The notes beneath the pieces are model-generated. The model ran no database searches, was not told the origin of the DNA, and saw only the letters and a program-made list of their open reading frames with translations. 64,000 bases of DNA from NCBI RefSeq assembly GCF_000420705.1, contig NZ_ATVL01000007.1, positions 806,001 to 870,000 of the forward strand, given 5' to 3'. This document shows positions 36,213-45,582 of the stretch, one piece after another (within the stretch, counting starts at the first letter, position 1; each line of letters starts with the position of its first letter). A program made the position numbers and the translations under genes. This DNA comes from Hymenobacter norwichensis DSM 15439. Its GTDB lineage: Bacteria; Bacteroidota; Bacteroidia; Cytophagales; Hymenobacteraceae.

Positions 36213-36554
36213 ATGGCAATTCTTGAAGCTCCTTTTCAACTCGACAACAACAGTCAGCCCTGGCTGCCGGTAGCCGACGGTTTGCGCCGTCAGATACTCG
36301 CCTATGGCCCCGACATGATGCTGGTCCGGGTGGCATTTGAGCAGGGCGGTATTGGAGCCCGGCACCAGCATGTGCACACCCAAATCACTTACGTGGAAAG
36401 CGGCGTGTTTACGGCTACCGTGGGCGACGATACGCGGGTGATGCGCGCAGGAGACGTTTTTTATGCGGCCTCTAACGTGTGGCACAGCGTGGAATGCCTG
36501 GAAGCAGGTACACTGCTGGACACGTTCAGCCCCATGCGCGAAGATTTTATCTAG
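36213..36554 (+). CDS. kdgF: KdgF-like cupin converting unsaturated uronate
   Basis: A 113-residue single-domain cupin. The metal cluster is ARHQHVHTQITYVESG with a later His (H91) in NVWHSVECLEAG. D103, F105 and R109 in LLDTFSPMRED line up, one position on, with catalytic Asp102, Phe104 and substrate-binding Arg108 of Yersinia KdgF as I recall them. KdgF turns the cyclic 4,5-unsaturated galacturonate released by lyases and GH105 into the open keto form used by KduI. The position between kduI and the lyase gene (15 and 18-base gaps) supports this. Confidence 0.87.
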   Translation: MAILEAPFQLDNNSQPWLPVADGLRRQILAYGPDMMLVRVAFEQGGIGARHQHVHTQITYVESGVFTATVGDDTRVMRAGDVFYAASNVWHSVECLEAGTLLDTFSPMREDFI

Positions 36555-36572
36555 TCTGGTTCACTTGAAACG

Positions 36573-38711
36573 ATGCGGACTCAGCACCATAACTTATTGA
36601 GAAAACTACTGCTCCTGCTGACGGGAATAGGGGGGATGGGGATCTTTTCAACCCGGGCCCAGCAGGTGACGGTGGCGGCGGATGGTTCGGGAAATTTCCG
36701 GACCATCCAGGCCGCGCTCAATAGTTTGCCTAATACAGCCGCAAAGCCGCGCACGGTGTACATCAAGAATGGCACTTACCGCGAAAAAGTGCTGCTCGAT
36801 AACAAGCAGCAAATCATATTGAAAGGGCAAAGCGAGAAAGGCGTTATCCTGACCTACGCTCTTGCCCGTGACGAGTGGCGCTGCAACCCCGACGGCGGCC
36901 AGGACGACTGGGGCGTGGCGACGCTCAATATGCGCAACTCGCCCGACATCACCCTCGAAAACCTGACGGTCCTCAACACCTACGGCTTCGATGCGAAAGG
37001 CGAAGTGGTAATCGACTGCCCAACCGACCCAACAAAAAAGAAAACCATCAGCAAAACCGGCCACCAGATGGCCTTGCGCACCATGCCAGGTACTACTCGG
37101 CTTGTGGTGAAGCACTGCACGTTCCGCGCCCTGGGCGGCGACACCGTTAGCCCCTGGGATACCGATGCAGGCCTGTACTACTTTCAGGACTGCACCATGG
37201 AAGGTGGGGTGGATTTTTACTGCCCCCGCGGCTGGGCCTATGCCGAAAACTGCCGCTTCATCTGCCATAATCCTAACGCGGCCATCTGGCACGATGGCTC
37301 GGGCAACAAGGACTCGAAAACGGTACTGAAAAACTGCGTGTTCGAGGGCGACGACAATTTCAAGCTGGGCCGTTTCCACCGGGAGGCACAGTTCTATTTG
37401 CTGGACTGCAAGTTTGCCAAGAACATGGCTGACGCCGACATTTACTGGGCCACCTCCGGACCGGGCGCCAAAGAGTGGGGGCGGCGCGTGTACTACGCCA
37501 ACTGCCACCACACTGGCGGCGATTACGCCTGGCACCAAGATAACCTCAGTGCCGCAGTTGGCGCGCCCAAAGCCTCCCAAATTACGGCCGACTGGACGTA
37601 CGGTGGGCGGTGGTACCCAGTATCGGGCAAGAAAGCCACCGTGGCATTAGCCCCTTCCAACCCAGCCAAAACCAACTCCACACTGCCCACGGCCGCCAAC
37701 CTGCGCGCCGACCAAGCCGACAGCATTGCCGAGAAGATGCTGGTGTATCAGCGTAGTGTGGGCGGCTGGCCGAAAGCCGTGAAGGAAGTGAAGGTAGACT
37801 ACACCAAGCCGTTGTCGGCGACGCTGCGGGCTAGCACCCTAGCCGATGCCGACCGCAAAGACGCCACCATCGACAATAAAGCCACCACCCGTGAAATAGA
37901 GTATTTGCTGGCGGCTTTCAAGCGCACCAATAACCCGGTGTACAAACAAAGCGCAGAGCGGGGTATTCGCTACTTGCTGAAAATGCAGTACGCTAACGGC
38001 GGCTTCCCGCAGTTCTACCCCGATTTCAGCGGCTACCGCCACCAAATTACTTACAACGACAACGCCATGGTGCGGGCCCTGCTGGTGCTGCGGGCCGTAG
38101 CCAACCAGCAAGCCGATTACGCCTTGGTGAGCCCTGAACTGGTAGTACCCGCCAAAGACGCCGTAGCGCGTGGCATCGACTGCATGTTGAAAACGCAGTA
38201 CGTGCAAAAAGGCAAGCGCACCGCGTGGTGCGCGCAGTACGACGAAAAAACGTTACGTCCCGACAAGGCCCGGGCTTTCGAGCTGGCCTCATTGAGCGGT
38301 GATGAATCGGTGGCTATTGTGGAGTTCCTGTTAGGTATTGATAACCCTTCGGCGGAAGTGAAGCAGGCCATTGCCAGCGCCATTGCCTGGTTCGAGCAAG
38401 TGAAAATACCCAACATGGCCGTGAAAGAAGTGCAGGACCCCAAGCAGCCTACCGGCCGCGACCGGCTGATGATAGCCGAGCCCGGCGCCAACCTATGGGC
38501 CCGCTTCTATGACCTTGAAACCAACCGCCCCATCTACGTCGGGCGCGACAGCAAAGTACATTACACCTTAGCTGAAATAGAGAATGAGCGGCGGGCGGGC
38601 TACGTCTACGCGGGCACTTGGCCCGAGAAGCTGCTTACCAAAACCTACCCAAAATGGCAGCAGAAATGGGCTGCCGTCCCCGCCACTGTATCCCCGCAAG
38701 CAAGTAAATAA
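36573..38711 (+). CDS. Pectin methylesterase (CE8) fused to pectate lyase (PL10)
   Basis: A 712-residue exported protein (hydrophobic signal about residues 9-28). Residues about 30-340 are a CE8 beta-helix: VTVAADGSGNFRTIQAAL, an Asp in PWDTDAGLYYFQDC, and EGGVDFYCPRGWAYAENC, which keeps the VDF aspartate but replaces the usual IFG. Residues about 380-700 are PL10: QRSVGGWPKAVK, DATIDNKATTREIEYL, GGFPQFYPDFSGYRHQITYN and DKARAFELASLSGDES with the catalytic Arg. The pairing would strip methyl groups and then cut the same chain by beta-elimination. It lies 18 bases after kdgF and 11 bases before uxaB. Confidence 0.93.
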   Translation: MRTQHHNLLRKLLLLLTGIGGMGIFSTRAQQVTVAADGSGNFRTIQAALNSLPNTAAKPRTVYIKNGTYREKVLLDNKQQIILKGQSEKGVILTYALARDEWRCNPDGGQDDWGVATLNMRNSPDITLENLTVLNTYGFDAKGEVVIDCPTDPTKKKTISKTGHQMALRTMPGTTRLVVKHCTFRALGGDTVSPWDTDAGLYYFQDCTMEGGVDFYCPRGWAYAENCRFICHNPNAAIWHDGSGNKDSKTVLKNCVFEGDDNFKLGRFHREAQFYLLDCKFAKNMADADIYWATSGPGAKEWGRRVYYANCHHTGGDYAWHQDNLSAAVGAPKASQITADWTYGGRWYPVSGKKATVALAPSNPAKTNSTLPTAANLRADQADSIAEKMLVYQRSVGGWPKAVKEVKVDYTKPLSATLRASTLADADRKDATIDNKATTREIEYLLAAFKRTNNPVYKQSAERGIRYLLKMQYANGGFPQFYPDFSGYRHQITYNDNAMVRALLVLRAVANQQADYALVSPELVVPAKDAVARGIDCMLKTQYVQKGKRTAWCAQYDEKTLRPDKARAFELASLSGDESVAIVEFLLGIDNPSAEVKQAIASAIAWFEQVKIPNMAVKEVQDPKQPTGRDRLMIAEPGANLWARFYDLETNRPIYVGRDSKVHYTLAEIENERRAGYVYAGTWPEKLLTKTYPKWQQKWAAVPATVSPQASK

Positions 38712-38722
38712 CCTCCCCGGAC

Positions 38723-40258
38723 ATGCCCCAGCTTTCAAAATCCCTCGTTCTTTCCGCGCCTACCACTGCGGCGGCCCTACCCACCGCGGCCCAGTTTGAG
38801 TTGCCTGAAAAAGTGCTTCAGTTCGGTACTGGCGTGCTCCTGCGCGGCCTGCCCGACTACCTCATCGACAAGGCCAACCGCCAAGGTGTTTTCAATGGCC
38901 GCATTGTGGTGGTGAAAAGCACCGGCGGTGGCGACTTAGACGCCTTCACCCAGCAGGACAACCTCTACACGCTAGCCATCCGGGGCATTGCCGACGAGCA
39001 GATAGTGGAAGAAAACGTGGTGTGCTCGGCCATCAGCCGGGTACTGTCCGCCAAAACCCAATGGGCCGAAGTACTGGCCTGCGCCGCCAACCCCGAACTG
39101 ACGGTAGTGTTGTCGAATACCACCGAAGTAGGGATCGAGTTAGTAGCCGACGATGTAAGCCAAAGCCCGCCGGTTTCGTTTCCGGGCAAGCTGCTGGCTT
39201 TCCTGCACGCCCGCTACCAGGCCTTCCAAGGCGACAAAGCTAAGGGCCTGGTGATTGTGCCAACCGAGCTGATTGTAGACAACGGCACCAAGCTGGAGGC
39301 CATCCTGCTGGAGCAAGCCCACCGCAACAACCTCGACGCCGAATTCATCGACTGGCTGGAAACGGCCAACTCCATCTGCAACTCCCTCGTGGACCGCATC
39401 GTGCCCGGCCGCCCCGACACGGCTATGCAAACCTCGCTTTCCGAGCAACTGGGGTATGAGGACGAGTTGCTGACGATGTCGGAAGTGTACACGCTGTGGG
39501 CCATTCAGGGCAACGAGCACGTGAAGTCGGTGCTGAGCTTCGAGCAGGTGGATGCCGGTGTAATTGTGCAGCCCAACATCACCTTGTTCCGGGAGTTAAA
39601 GCTGCGTTTGCTCAACGGCACACACACGCTCAGCTGCGGACTGGCCTTCCTGGCCGGGGCCAACACCGTGCGGGAAGCCATGGAAAACCAACTGCTGGCC
39701 GGCTTCGTGCACAACCTGATGCTGGCCGATTTGCTGCCCGGTATTCCGTACGCCGTAGACGAAAAAACGGGCCAGCGCTTCGGTATGCAGGTGCTCGACC
39801 GGTTCCGCAACCCCTACATCGAGCACCGCTGGCTTAGCATCAGCCTCAACTACTCGGCCAAGCTGCAAATGCGGGTAGTACCCGCCTTGCTGCACTACGC
39901 CAAAAAGCTGGAAGCTGTGCCGCACTATGTGGCACTGGGCTTTGCGGCCTACTTGCTGTTCATGCGCGGCACCCGCCAAGAGGGCAGCGTGTGGTACGGC
40001 GAAAACAACGGCACCGAGTACCCCATTCAGGACGAGAAGGCCAGCTACTTCGCCGACCTCTGGAGCCGCCTGGAGCCCGAAGAACTGACCCGCACCGTGC
40101 TGCACAACACCAGTTTGTGGGGCCACGATTTGCTAACCATTCCGGGCTTTGCGGCCTCAGTAAGCAACTACCTTAAGCACCTGTTGGAGCACGGCGCGCA
40201 AGCTACCGTAGCGAAGGTGCTGAACAAGACCGTAGCACGGCAGGAAGTGGCCGAGTAA
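38723..40258 (+). CDS. uxaB: Tagaturonate reductase (altronate oxidoreductase)
   Basis: A 511-residue member of the mannitol dehydrogenase family that reduces D-tagaturonate to D-altronate with NADH in the cytoplasm. The nucleotide motif is EKVLQFGTGVLLRGLPDYL, and the family-typical segments VVLSNTTEVGIEL, FPGKLLAFLHARY and IVPTELIVDNGTKLE follow. Length is close to E. coli UxaB (483) with a longer N-terminus. It follows the lyase gene by 11 bases. Fructuronate reductase (UxuB) is the main alternative; the presence of uxaA favours UxaB. Confidence 0.9.
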   Translation: MPQLSKSLVLSAPTTAAALPTAAQFELPEKVLQFGTGVLLRGLPDYLIDKANRQGVFNGRIVVVKSTGGGDLDAFTQQDNLYTLAIRGIADEQIVEENVVCSAISRVLSAKTQWAEVLACAANPELTVVLSNTTEVGIELVADDVSQSPPVSFPGKLLAFLHARYQAFQGDKAKGLVIVPTELIVDNGTKLEAILLEQAHRNNLDAEFIDWLETANSICNSLVDRIVPGRPDTAMQTSLSEQLGYEDELLTMSEVYTLWAIQGNEHVKSVLSFEQVDAGVIVQPNITLFRELKLRLLNGTHTLSCGLAFLAGANTVREAMENQLLAGFVHNLMLADLLPGIPYAVDEKTGQRFGMQVLDRFRNPYIEHRWLSISLNYSAKLQMRVVPALLHYAKKLEAVPHYVALGFAAYLLFMRGTRQEGSVWYGENNGTEYPIQDEKASYFADLWSRLEPEELTRTVLHNTSLWGHDLLTIPGFAASVSNYLKHLLEHGAQATVAKVLNKTVARQEVAE

Positions 40259-40408
40259 GCCAGAGACACGAAACCCCGGTTTGTTTTGTTGTGCTTGAAT
40301 CGGATAACCTGTTCCGACAAATTAGTTGATACAAAATTAGTAACCTTGAGAAGCCGGTTTGAGGCGTCTCTGTCCGGCTCTTAAAAGGCCGTAAATCAAG
40401 ACCAAGCA

Positions 40409-42061
40409 ATGAAGCATCTGGTAGCCAAAATACATCCTGACGACAATGTGCTGGTGGCCCTCACCGACCTGCCCGTCGGCACGCCCGTAACCTACGACGG
40501 GGTTACCGTCACCACTACCGAAAAGATTCCGGCCAAGCACAAGCTGGCCCTGCAATTCCTGGCCCCCGGCGACCCAGTACACATGTATGGGGTGCTGGTA
40601 GGCAAAGCCGCCGCCGCTATTGGTGTGGGCGGATTGCTCACCACGGCCAACATTCGCCATGCCACCGACAGCTACGGCGAGCACCAGGAGCGCCGCGCCA
40701 GCTGGCAGGGCCCCGACGTAAGTAAGTGGCAGGACCGCACCTTTATGGGCTTCCACCGCGCCGATGGCAGCGTGGGTACCGCCAATTACTGGCTGGTGAT
40801 TCCGCTGGTGTTCTGCGAGAATCGCAACATTCAGGTGCTGGAAGAAGCTCTGGTGACTGACCTCGGCTACGCTCGCCGCAAATCATACCAGCCCCAGACG
40901 CAGGAGCTGCTGGCGCTGATGCAGGCCGGTAAATCGGTGGAAGAAATTCTGGCTACCGACCTGCACAGCGCCGAACCGGGCCACCAGAAACCTAAGCCAT
41001 TTCCGAACGTGGATGGCATCCGGTTTTTGAGCCACGAAGGAGGCTGCGGCGGCATTCGGCAAGACGCCCAAACGCTCTGCGGTTTGCTGGCCGGTTACAT
41101 CACGCACCCCAACGTGGCGGGTGCTACCGTACTCAGCTTAGGTTGTCAGAACGCGCAGGCCAGCATGCTGCAAGACGAAATCAACAAGCGCAGCCCTAAC
41201 TTCAGCAAGCCGCTGTTCATCTTGGACCAGCAGCAGCTCGGCACCGAGGAAACGCTAGTAAGCATGGCTTTGCGCCAGACCTTCGCCGGCCTGATGCAAG
41301 CCAACCAGCAGCAGCGCCAGCCCGCCCCGCTCAGCAAGCTGTGCATTGGGTTGGAGTGCGGCGGTTCCGATGGCTTCTCGGGTATTTCCGCTAACCCCGC
41401 CGTGGGCCACGTGTCCGATTTGATGGTGGCGCTGGGTGGTTCGGTTATTCTGGCCGAGTTTCCGGAACTGTGCGGTGTGGAGCAAGAACTGGTTGACCGG
41501 AGCGTGGATACCGCAACCGCCGAGCGGTTCAGCCACCTCATGAAAGCCTACGGCGACAGTGCTATAGCTGTTGGCTCGGGCTTCGATATGAACCCTTCGC
41601 CGGGTAATATCCGTGACGGATTGATTACTGATGCCATGAAATCGGCGGGCGCGGCGCGCAAAGGCGGCAGCTCGCCGGTGGTAGCCGTGCTCGATTACCC
41701 CGAGCCCGTAACCAAGCCTGGCCTCAACCTGCTCTGTACTCCCGGCAACGACGTGGAATCGACCACGGCCGAAGTTGGGTCGGGGGCTAACGTGGTGCTG
41801 TTTACCACTGGCCTCGGCACGCCCACCGGCAACCCCATTGCGCCGGTAGTGAAAATTGCCACCAACACAGCCCTGGCCAACCGCATGCCCGACATCATTG
41901 ACGTGAACACCGGAACGGTTATCGACGGCGAGGAAACCATCGAGCAGGCCGGGGAGCGGATTTTGGACTACGTGATTCGGGTGGCTAGCGGCGAGGAAGT
42001 AGCCGCCGTGCGCCACGGTCAAACCGACTTTATTCCGTGGAAGCGTGGCGTTTCGCTGTAA
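40409..42061 (+). CDS. uxaA: Altronate dehydratase
   Basis: A 550-residue enzyme that dehydrates D-altronate to KDG. It contains both expected parts in one chain: an N-terminal SAF-type domain (residues about 10-95; IHPDDNVLVALTDLPVGTPV) and the large catalytic part starting near TFMGFHRADGSVGTANYW, with FLSHEGGCGGIRQDAQTL, GLECGGSDGFSG and VVLFTTGLGTPTGNPIAP. Length is somewhat more than E. coli UxaA (495). A 150-base gap precedes it; an imperfect CGGATAACCTGTTCCG palindrome is there, function unknown. Confidence 0.95.
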   Translation: MKHLVAKIHPDDNVLVALTDLPVGTPVTYDGVTVTTTEKIPAKHKLALQFLAPGDPVHMYGVLVGKAAAAIGVGGLLTTANIRHATDSYGEHQERRASWQGPDVSKWQDRTFMGFHRADGSVGTANYWLVIPLVFCENRNIQVLEEALVTDLGYARRKSYQPQTQELLALMQAGKSVEEILATDLHSAEPGHQKPKPFPNVDGIRFLSHEGGCGGIRQDAQTLCGLLAGYITHPNVAGATVLSLGCQNAQASMLQDEINKRSPNFSKPLFILDQQQLGTEETLVSMALRQTFAGLMQANQQQRQPAPLSKLCIGLECGGSDGFSGISANPAVGHVSDLMVALGGSVILAEFPELCGVEQELVDRSVDTATAERFSHLMKAYGDSAIAVGSGFDMNPSPGNIRDGLITDAMKSAGAARKGGSSPVVAVLDYPEPVTKPGLNLLCTPGNDVESTTAEVGSGANVVLFTTGLGTPTGNPIAPVVKIATNTALANRMPDIIDVNTGTVIDGEETIEQAGERILDYVIRVASGEEVAAVRHGQTDFIPWKRGVSL

Positions 42062-42196
42062 AAGCTGCCGCTTTCCAGCGAAAATCAAGCGTCACAGGAG
42101 ACTTCAGGACGGGCATGCCGGCCGAGTCGCTTACTTTTCTAAATAACCAGGGTGAGCTAGTTGCTCACGCTTTCGGCTCCAACGCCCTTTTCTAGT

Positions 42197-43651
42197 ATGA
42201 AAAAGCCCTTTTTGAACGAGGATTTCCTACTGCAAACCGAAACTGCCCAGCAGCTCTACCACGAGTATGCCAAGCAGATGCCCATCATCGACTATCACTC
42301 GCACCAGATTCCCGAGCAGATTGCGCAGGATCGGCAGTTTGAAACCATCACCCAAATCTGGCTCTACGGCGACCATTACAAGTGGCGTGCCATGCGCGCC
42401 AACGGCATTCCGGAGCGTTTCATCACCGGGGATGCTTCCGACTGGGAGAAGTTCGAGCAGTGGGCCGAAACCGTGCCCCAGACCGTGCGCAACCCGCTCT
42501 ATCACTGGACGCACCTGGAATTGCAGCGGTACTTCGGCATCAAGGAGCTGCTCAACAAAGACAGCGCCCGCCGCATTTTCGACGAGTGCAACGCCAAGCT
42601 GCAAACGCCTGACTATTCGGTGCGGAACCTGCTGCGCAAGATGAACGTGGAAGTGGTGTGCACCACCGACGACCCGGCCGACTCGCTGGAGTACCATCAA
42701 GCCATCATCGAAAGCGGCTTTGACGTGCAGATATTACCCACCTTCCGCGCCGACAAAGCCATGTCGCCGGAAAGCGCCGCTGCATATAATCAGTACCTTG
42801 ATAAGCTGGGCGAAGCGGCCGACGTGGAAATCCGCACGTTTAGTGACCTAGAAAACGCCTTGCGTCTGCGTCACGACTTCTTTGCGTCCTTGGGTTGCCG
42901 GTTGTCGGACCACGGCTTGGAGCAGATTTATGCCGCTGACTACACCGCTGAGGAAATCAGCTCCATTTTCGCCAAAGTGCGGGGTGGGGAGGAACTGACT
43001 GCCAGCGAAGTGCTGCAATTCAAATCAGCTATGCTAGTGTTGCTGGCCGAAATGGACTGGGAGAAAGGGTGGACGCAGCAGTACCACTTGGGTGCACTTC
43101 GCAACAACAACTCCCGCATGCTACGCCAGCTCGGCCCCGATACCGGCTGGGATTCCATCGGCGACTTCTCGCAGGGGCAAGCTTTGTCGCGCTTCCTCGA
43201 CCGTCTCGACGGGCAGGATAAGCTGGCCAAAACCATCATCTATAACCTCAACCCCGCCGACAACGAGCTGATTGCCACCATGATTGGCAACTTCAACGAC
43301 GGCTCGGTGGCGGGTAAGGTGCAGTTCGGCTCCGGCTGGTGGTTCCTCGACCAGAAGGACGGCATGGAAAAGCAAATCAACGCGCTGTCGAACATGGGGC
43401 TGCTGAGCCGCTTCGTGGGCATGCTCACCGATTCGCGCAGTTTCCTCTCGTACCCGCGCCACGAGTACTTCCGCCGCATTCTGTGCAATCTGCTCGGCAA
43501 CGACGTGGAAAACGGCGAGTTGCCCGACGATATGGCTCACCTCGGCGCCATTGTGCAGAACATCTGCTATAACAACGCCAAGGAGTACTTTGGCTTTGAG
43601 GCCGCCTCGGTGGTAGCAGCAGCTAGCAAAGCCAGCTTTGCCCATAGCTAA
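42197..43651 (+). CDS. uxaC: Glucuronate/galacturonate isomerase
   Basis: A 484-residue TIM-barrel enzyme that isomerises D-galacturonate to D-tagaturonate (and glucuronate to fructuronate). ATG 42197 begins MKKPFLNEDFLLQTETAQ, the family N-terminus. The metal-site motif is MPIIDYHSHQIPEQIAQD, with VVCTTDDPADSLEYH and MLTDSRSFLSYPRHEYFRR later. Together with uxaB and uxaA it makes the full saturated-uronate branch. It is closed by a terminator at 43658-43691, so the kduD operon may end here. Confidence 0.95.
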   Translation: MKKPFLNEDFLLQTETAQQLYHEYAKQMPIIDYHSHQIPEQIAQDRQFETITQIWLYGDHYKWRAMRANGIPERFITGDASDWEKFEQWAETVPQTVRNPLYHWTHLELQRYFGIKELLNKDSARRIFDECNAKLQTPDYSVRNLLRKMNVEVVCTTDDPADSLEYHQAIIESGFDVQILPTFRADKAMSPESAAAYNQYLDKLGEAADVEIRTFSDLENALRLRHDFFASLGCRLSDHGLEQIYAADYTAEEISSIFAKVRGGEELTASEVLQFKSAMLVLLAEMDWEKGWTQQYHLGALRNNNSRMLRQLGPDTGWDSIGDFSQGQALSRFLDRLDGQDKLAKTIIYNLNPADNELIATMIGNFNDGSVAGKVQFGSGWWFLDQKDGMEKQINALSNMGLLSRFVGMLTDSRSFLSYPRHEYFRRILCNLLGNDVENGELPDDMAHLGAIVQNICYNNAKEYFGFEAASVVAAASKASFAHS

Positions 43652-43657
43652 CCGGAC

Positions 43658-43691
43658 GTAGCGCGGAGCCAGCCTTCGCGCTACTTTTTTT
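43658..43691 (+). terminator. Intrinsic terminator after uxaC
   Basis: GTAGCGCG at 43658-43665 pairs with CGCGCTAC at 43677-43684, followed directly by seven T residues. It would separate the kduD-uxaC unit from kdgK and the genes after it, or reduce their expression. Confidence 0.85.
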
Positions 43692-43741
43692 CACTTCAGC
43701 AACGATACGAGGCTTAGCGCTTCGTGGAACAATAGTAATAC

Positions 43742-44749
43742 ATGAAACAGGTAGTGACCTTCGGGGAAATCATGATGCGGTTATCGACACCGCTCAACTA
43801 CCGGCTCACGCAGTCTGCGAGCCTGGAGGTGAACTATGGCGGCGGCGACGCCAACGTGGCGGCCGCCGTGGCCGGCCTCGGCATGCCAGCCGCGCACGTT
43901 ACCTGCTTCCCCGCCAACGAGTTGGGCCAAGCCGCCGTGCAGAGCTTTCAGCGCCTCGGCGTGGACATGCAGCACACCGTGTACAGCGGCAAGCGGCTGG
44001 GATTGTATTTCCTGGAAGTAGGAGCGTCGCTGCGGCCTAGCAAGGTGGTATACGACCGGGCCGATTCGTCGTTTGCCAACCTCGACCCGGCGGCTTTCAA
44101 TTGGGATGAAATTCTGAAAAACGCCCAATGGCTGCACTGGACGGGTATTACGCCCGCCATTTCGGCTGCTACTGCGCAGGCTACTGCCGATGCCATTGCT
44201 GCCGCCCGCCGCTTGGGTATCACCGTTTCGGCCGACGTAAACTACCGCCGCAACCTGTGGCAGTACGGCCAAACTGCCCAAGAGGTGATGACTGAATTAG
44301 TTGCTGGCTGCGACGTGGTGGTGTGCTCCGAGAATGACGCCGACGACTTGTTTGGCATTCAGGTAGTCGCGGGTGCCGAAAACAAGTTTGCCTCGATGGG
44401 GGAGCAGCTGATGGCCCGTTTCCCGCAAATTCGGCAGGTGATTTCCACCCGTCGCAAGACCCAAAGTGCCTCGCACGAGCGAATCAAAGGTATGCTCTTC
44501 GACGGCTCTTACACCGAAACGCCTTACCTGGACATTACGCCCGTAGTGGACCGTATCGGGGGTGGCGACGCCTTCATGGGCGGCTTCATCTACGGTGCCT
44601 TGACGTATGCCACGCCCGCCGAAGCGCTGAGCTTCGCCCTGGCGGCCTCGGCTCTCAAACACACCATCCACGGCGACGTGAACCTAGTGACGGCCGCCGA
44701 GGTCGAGCACGTGATGCAGGGCAATACCACGGGCCGCTTGGTGCGGTAA
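43742..44749 (+). CDS. kdgK: 2-keto-3-deoxygluconate kinase
   Basis: A 335-residue PfkB/ribokinase-family sugar kinase that phosphorylates KDG to KDPG with ATP. The N-terminal substrate site appears as TFGEIMMRLSTP and NYGGGDANVAAAVAGLG, and the catalytic base motif as DRIGGGDAFMGGFIYGAL. The middle segment ADVNYRRNLW is typical of KdgK. It takes the KDG made by both uronate branches and is followed, 97 bases on, by the aldolase. Confidence 0.93.
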   Translation: MKQVVTFGEIMMRLSTPLNYRLTQSASLEVNYGGGDANVAAAVAGLGMPAAHVTCFPANELGQAAVQSFQRLGVDMQHTVYSGKRLGLYFLEVGASLRPSKVVYDRADSSFANLDPAAFNWDEILKNAQWLHWTGITPAISAATAQATADAIAAARRLGITVSADVNYRRNLWQYGQTAQEVMTELVAGCDVVVCSENDADDLFGIQVVAGAENKFASMGEQLMARFPQIRQVISTRRKTQSASHERIKGMLFDGSYTETPYLDITPVVDRIGGGDAFMGGFIYGALTYATPAEALSFALAASALKHTIHGDVNLVTAAEVEHVMQGNTTGRLVR

Positions 44750-44756
44750 TGGTGTT

Positions 44757-44836
44757 TGGCTTCTAGCTGATGGCTATTAGCTTTTAAAATGTTTGTTTCA
44801 AAAGAGCTACTAGCCAACTGCTACTAGCCAACAGCT
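44757..44836. repeat. AGCTA/TAGCT-rich imperfect inverted repeat, copy 1
   Basis: TGGCTTCTAGCTGATGGCTA and following bases pair loosely with AAAAGAGCTACTAGCCAACT and the tandem CTACTAGCCAACAGC. It fills the kdgK-eda gap and resembles the copy at 47542-47624, so the two belong to one repeat family spread within the locus. Confidence 0.65.
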
Positions 44837-44846
44837 CAAGATAATA

Positions 44847-45503
44847 ATGTCCCGATTCTCTCCCGCTGAAGCCTTCGAAACTGTACTGCGCTACCCCGTG
44901 GTGCCGGTGTTCTACCACGCCGACGCGGCCTATGCCAAGCGTATTCTGCAAGCCTGCTACGCGGGTGGTTTGCGCGTGTTTGAGTTTACCAACCGGGGCG
45001 AAAAGGCCTTCGATGTGTTTACCGAACTAGTGACGTTTGTGCGGGAAGCCTGCCCCGATATGCTGCTGGGCATCGGTACCATTTACGTAGCCGAAGATGC
45101 TGAGCGGTTCATTGCCGCCGGCGCTGACTTTGTGGTGCAGCCCTGCCTGACCACTGAGGTAGCCGAGGTGTGCCACAAGCACAACATTCCGTGGCTGCCC
45201 GGCACCATGACCATTTCGGAAGTGTACCAAGCCACCAAACTGGGCGCTGCTATTGTGAAGATATTCCCTGGCAACGTGGTAGGGCCAGGCTTCATCAAGA
45301 GCCTGCGCGGCCCGATGCCCAAAGTGCCCATCATGGTGACGGGCGGGGTAGAGCCCACCAACGACAGCCTGAAAGAGTGGTTTGAGGCCGGCGTAAACGT
45401 GGTAGGCATGGGTTCCCAGCTCTTCAAAAACGCCGACGATACCGAAGCCTTAAGCCGCCAGATTGCCGAGCTGTTGAAATTTGTAGATACCTTGAAAAAG
45501 TGA
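44847..45503 (+). CDS. eda: KDPG aldolase
   Basis: A 218-residue class I aldolase that splits KDPG into pyruvate and glyceraldehyde 3-phosphate. The Schiff-base Lys is K138 in AAIVKIFPGNVVGPG and the general-base Glu is E46 in GLRVFEFTNRGEKAF. Further family parts are GIGTIYVAEDAERFIAAGAD and VPIMVTGGVEPTND. It may also act on KHG or KDPGal. It follows kdgK and precedes the transporter, closing the pathway to central metabolism. Confidence 0.94.
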   Translation: MSRFSPAEAFETVLRYPVVPVFYHADAAYAKRILQACYAGGLRVFEFTNRGEKAFDVFTELVTFVREACPDMLLGIGTIYVAEDAERFIAAGADFVVQPCLTTEVAEVCHKHNIPWLPGTMTISEVYQATKLGAAIVKIFPGNVVGPGFIKSLRGPMPKVPIMVTGGVEPTNDSLKEWFEAGVNVVGMGSQLFKNADDTEALSRQIAELLKFVDTLKK

Positions 45504-45582
45504 CGTCGGGCTGCTCGGCACCGTGAGGGTGCCGGCAGTTTGCCACCAAGTACCGCCCCTTGACTTCCTTTCCCGAACTCGC

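Noticed and set aside
36648..37580. A 310-codon minus-strand frame opposite the CE8-PL10 gene
   Set aside because: No domain or signal; the frame is a by-product of codon bias in the true gene.
40270..40290. AAACCCCGGTTT followed by GTTTTGTTG as a terminator after uxaB
   Set aside because: The stem is only five pairs with a two-base loop, too weak for an intrinsic terminator.
40290..40320. Palindrome CGGATAACCTGTTCCG before uxaA as a regulator site
   Set aside because: It does not match the AACGTT operator, the arms are short, and no second copy was found.
41255..42088. A 277-codon minus-strand frame opposite uxaA
   Set aside because: Same pattern of antisense frame without motifs; uxaA is certain on the plus strand.
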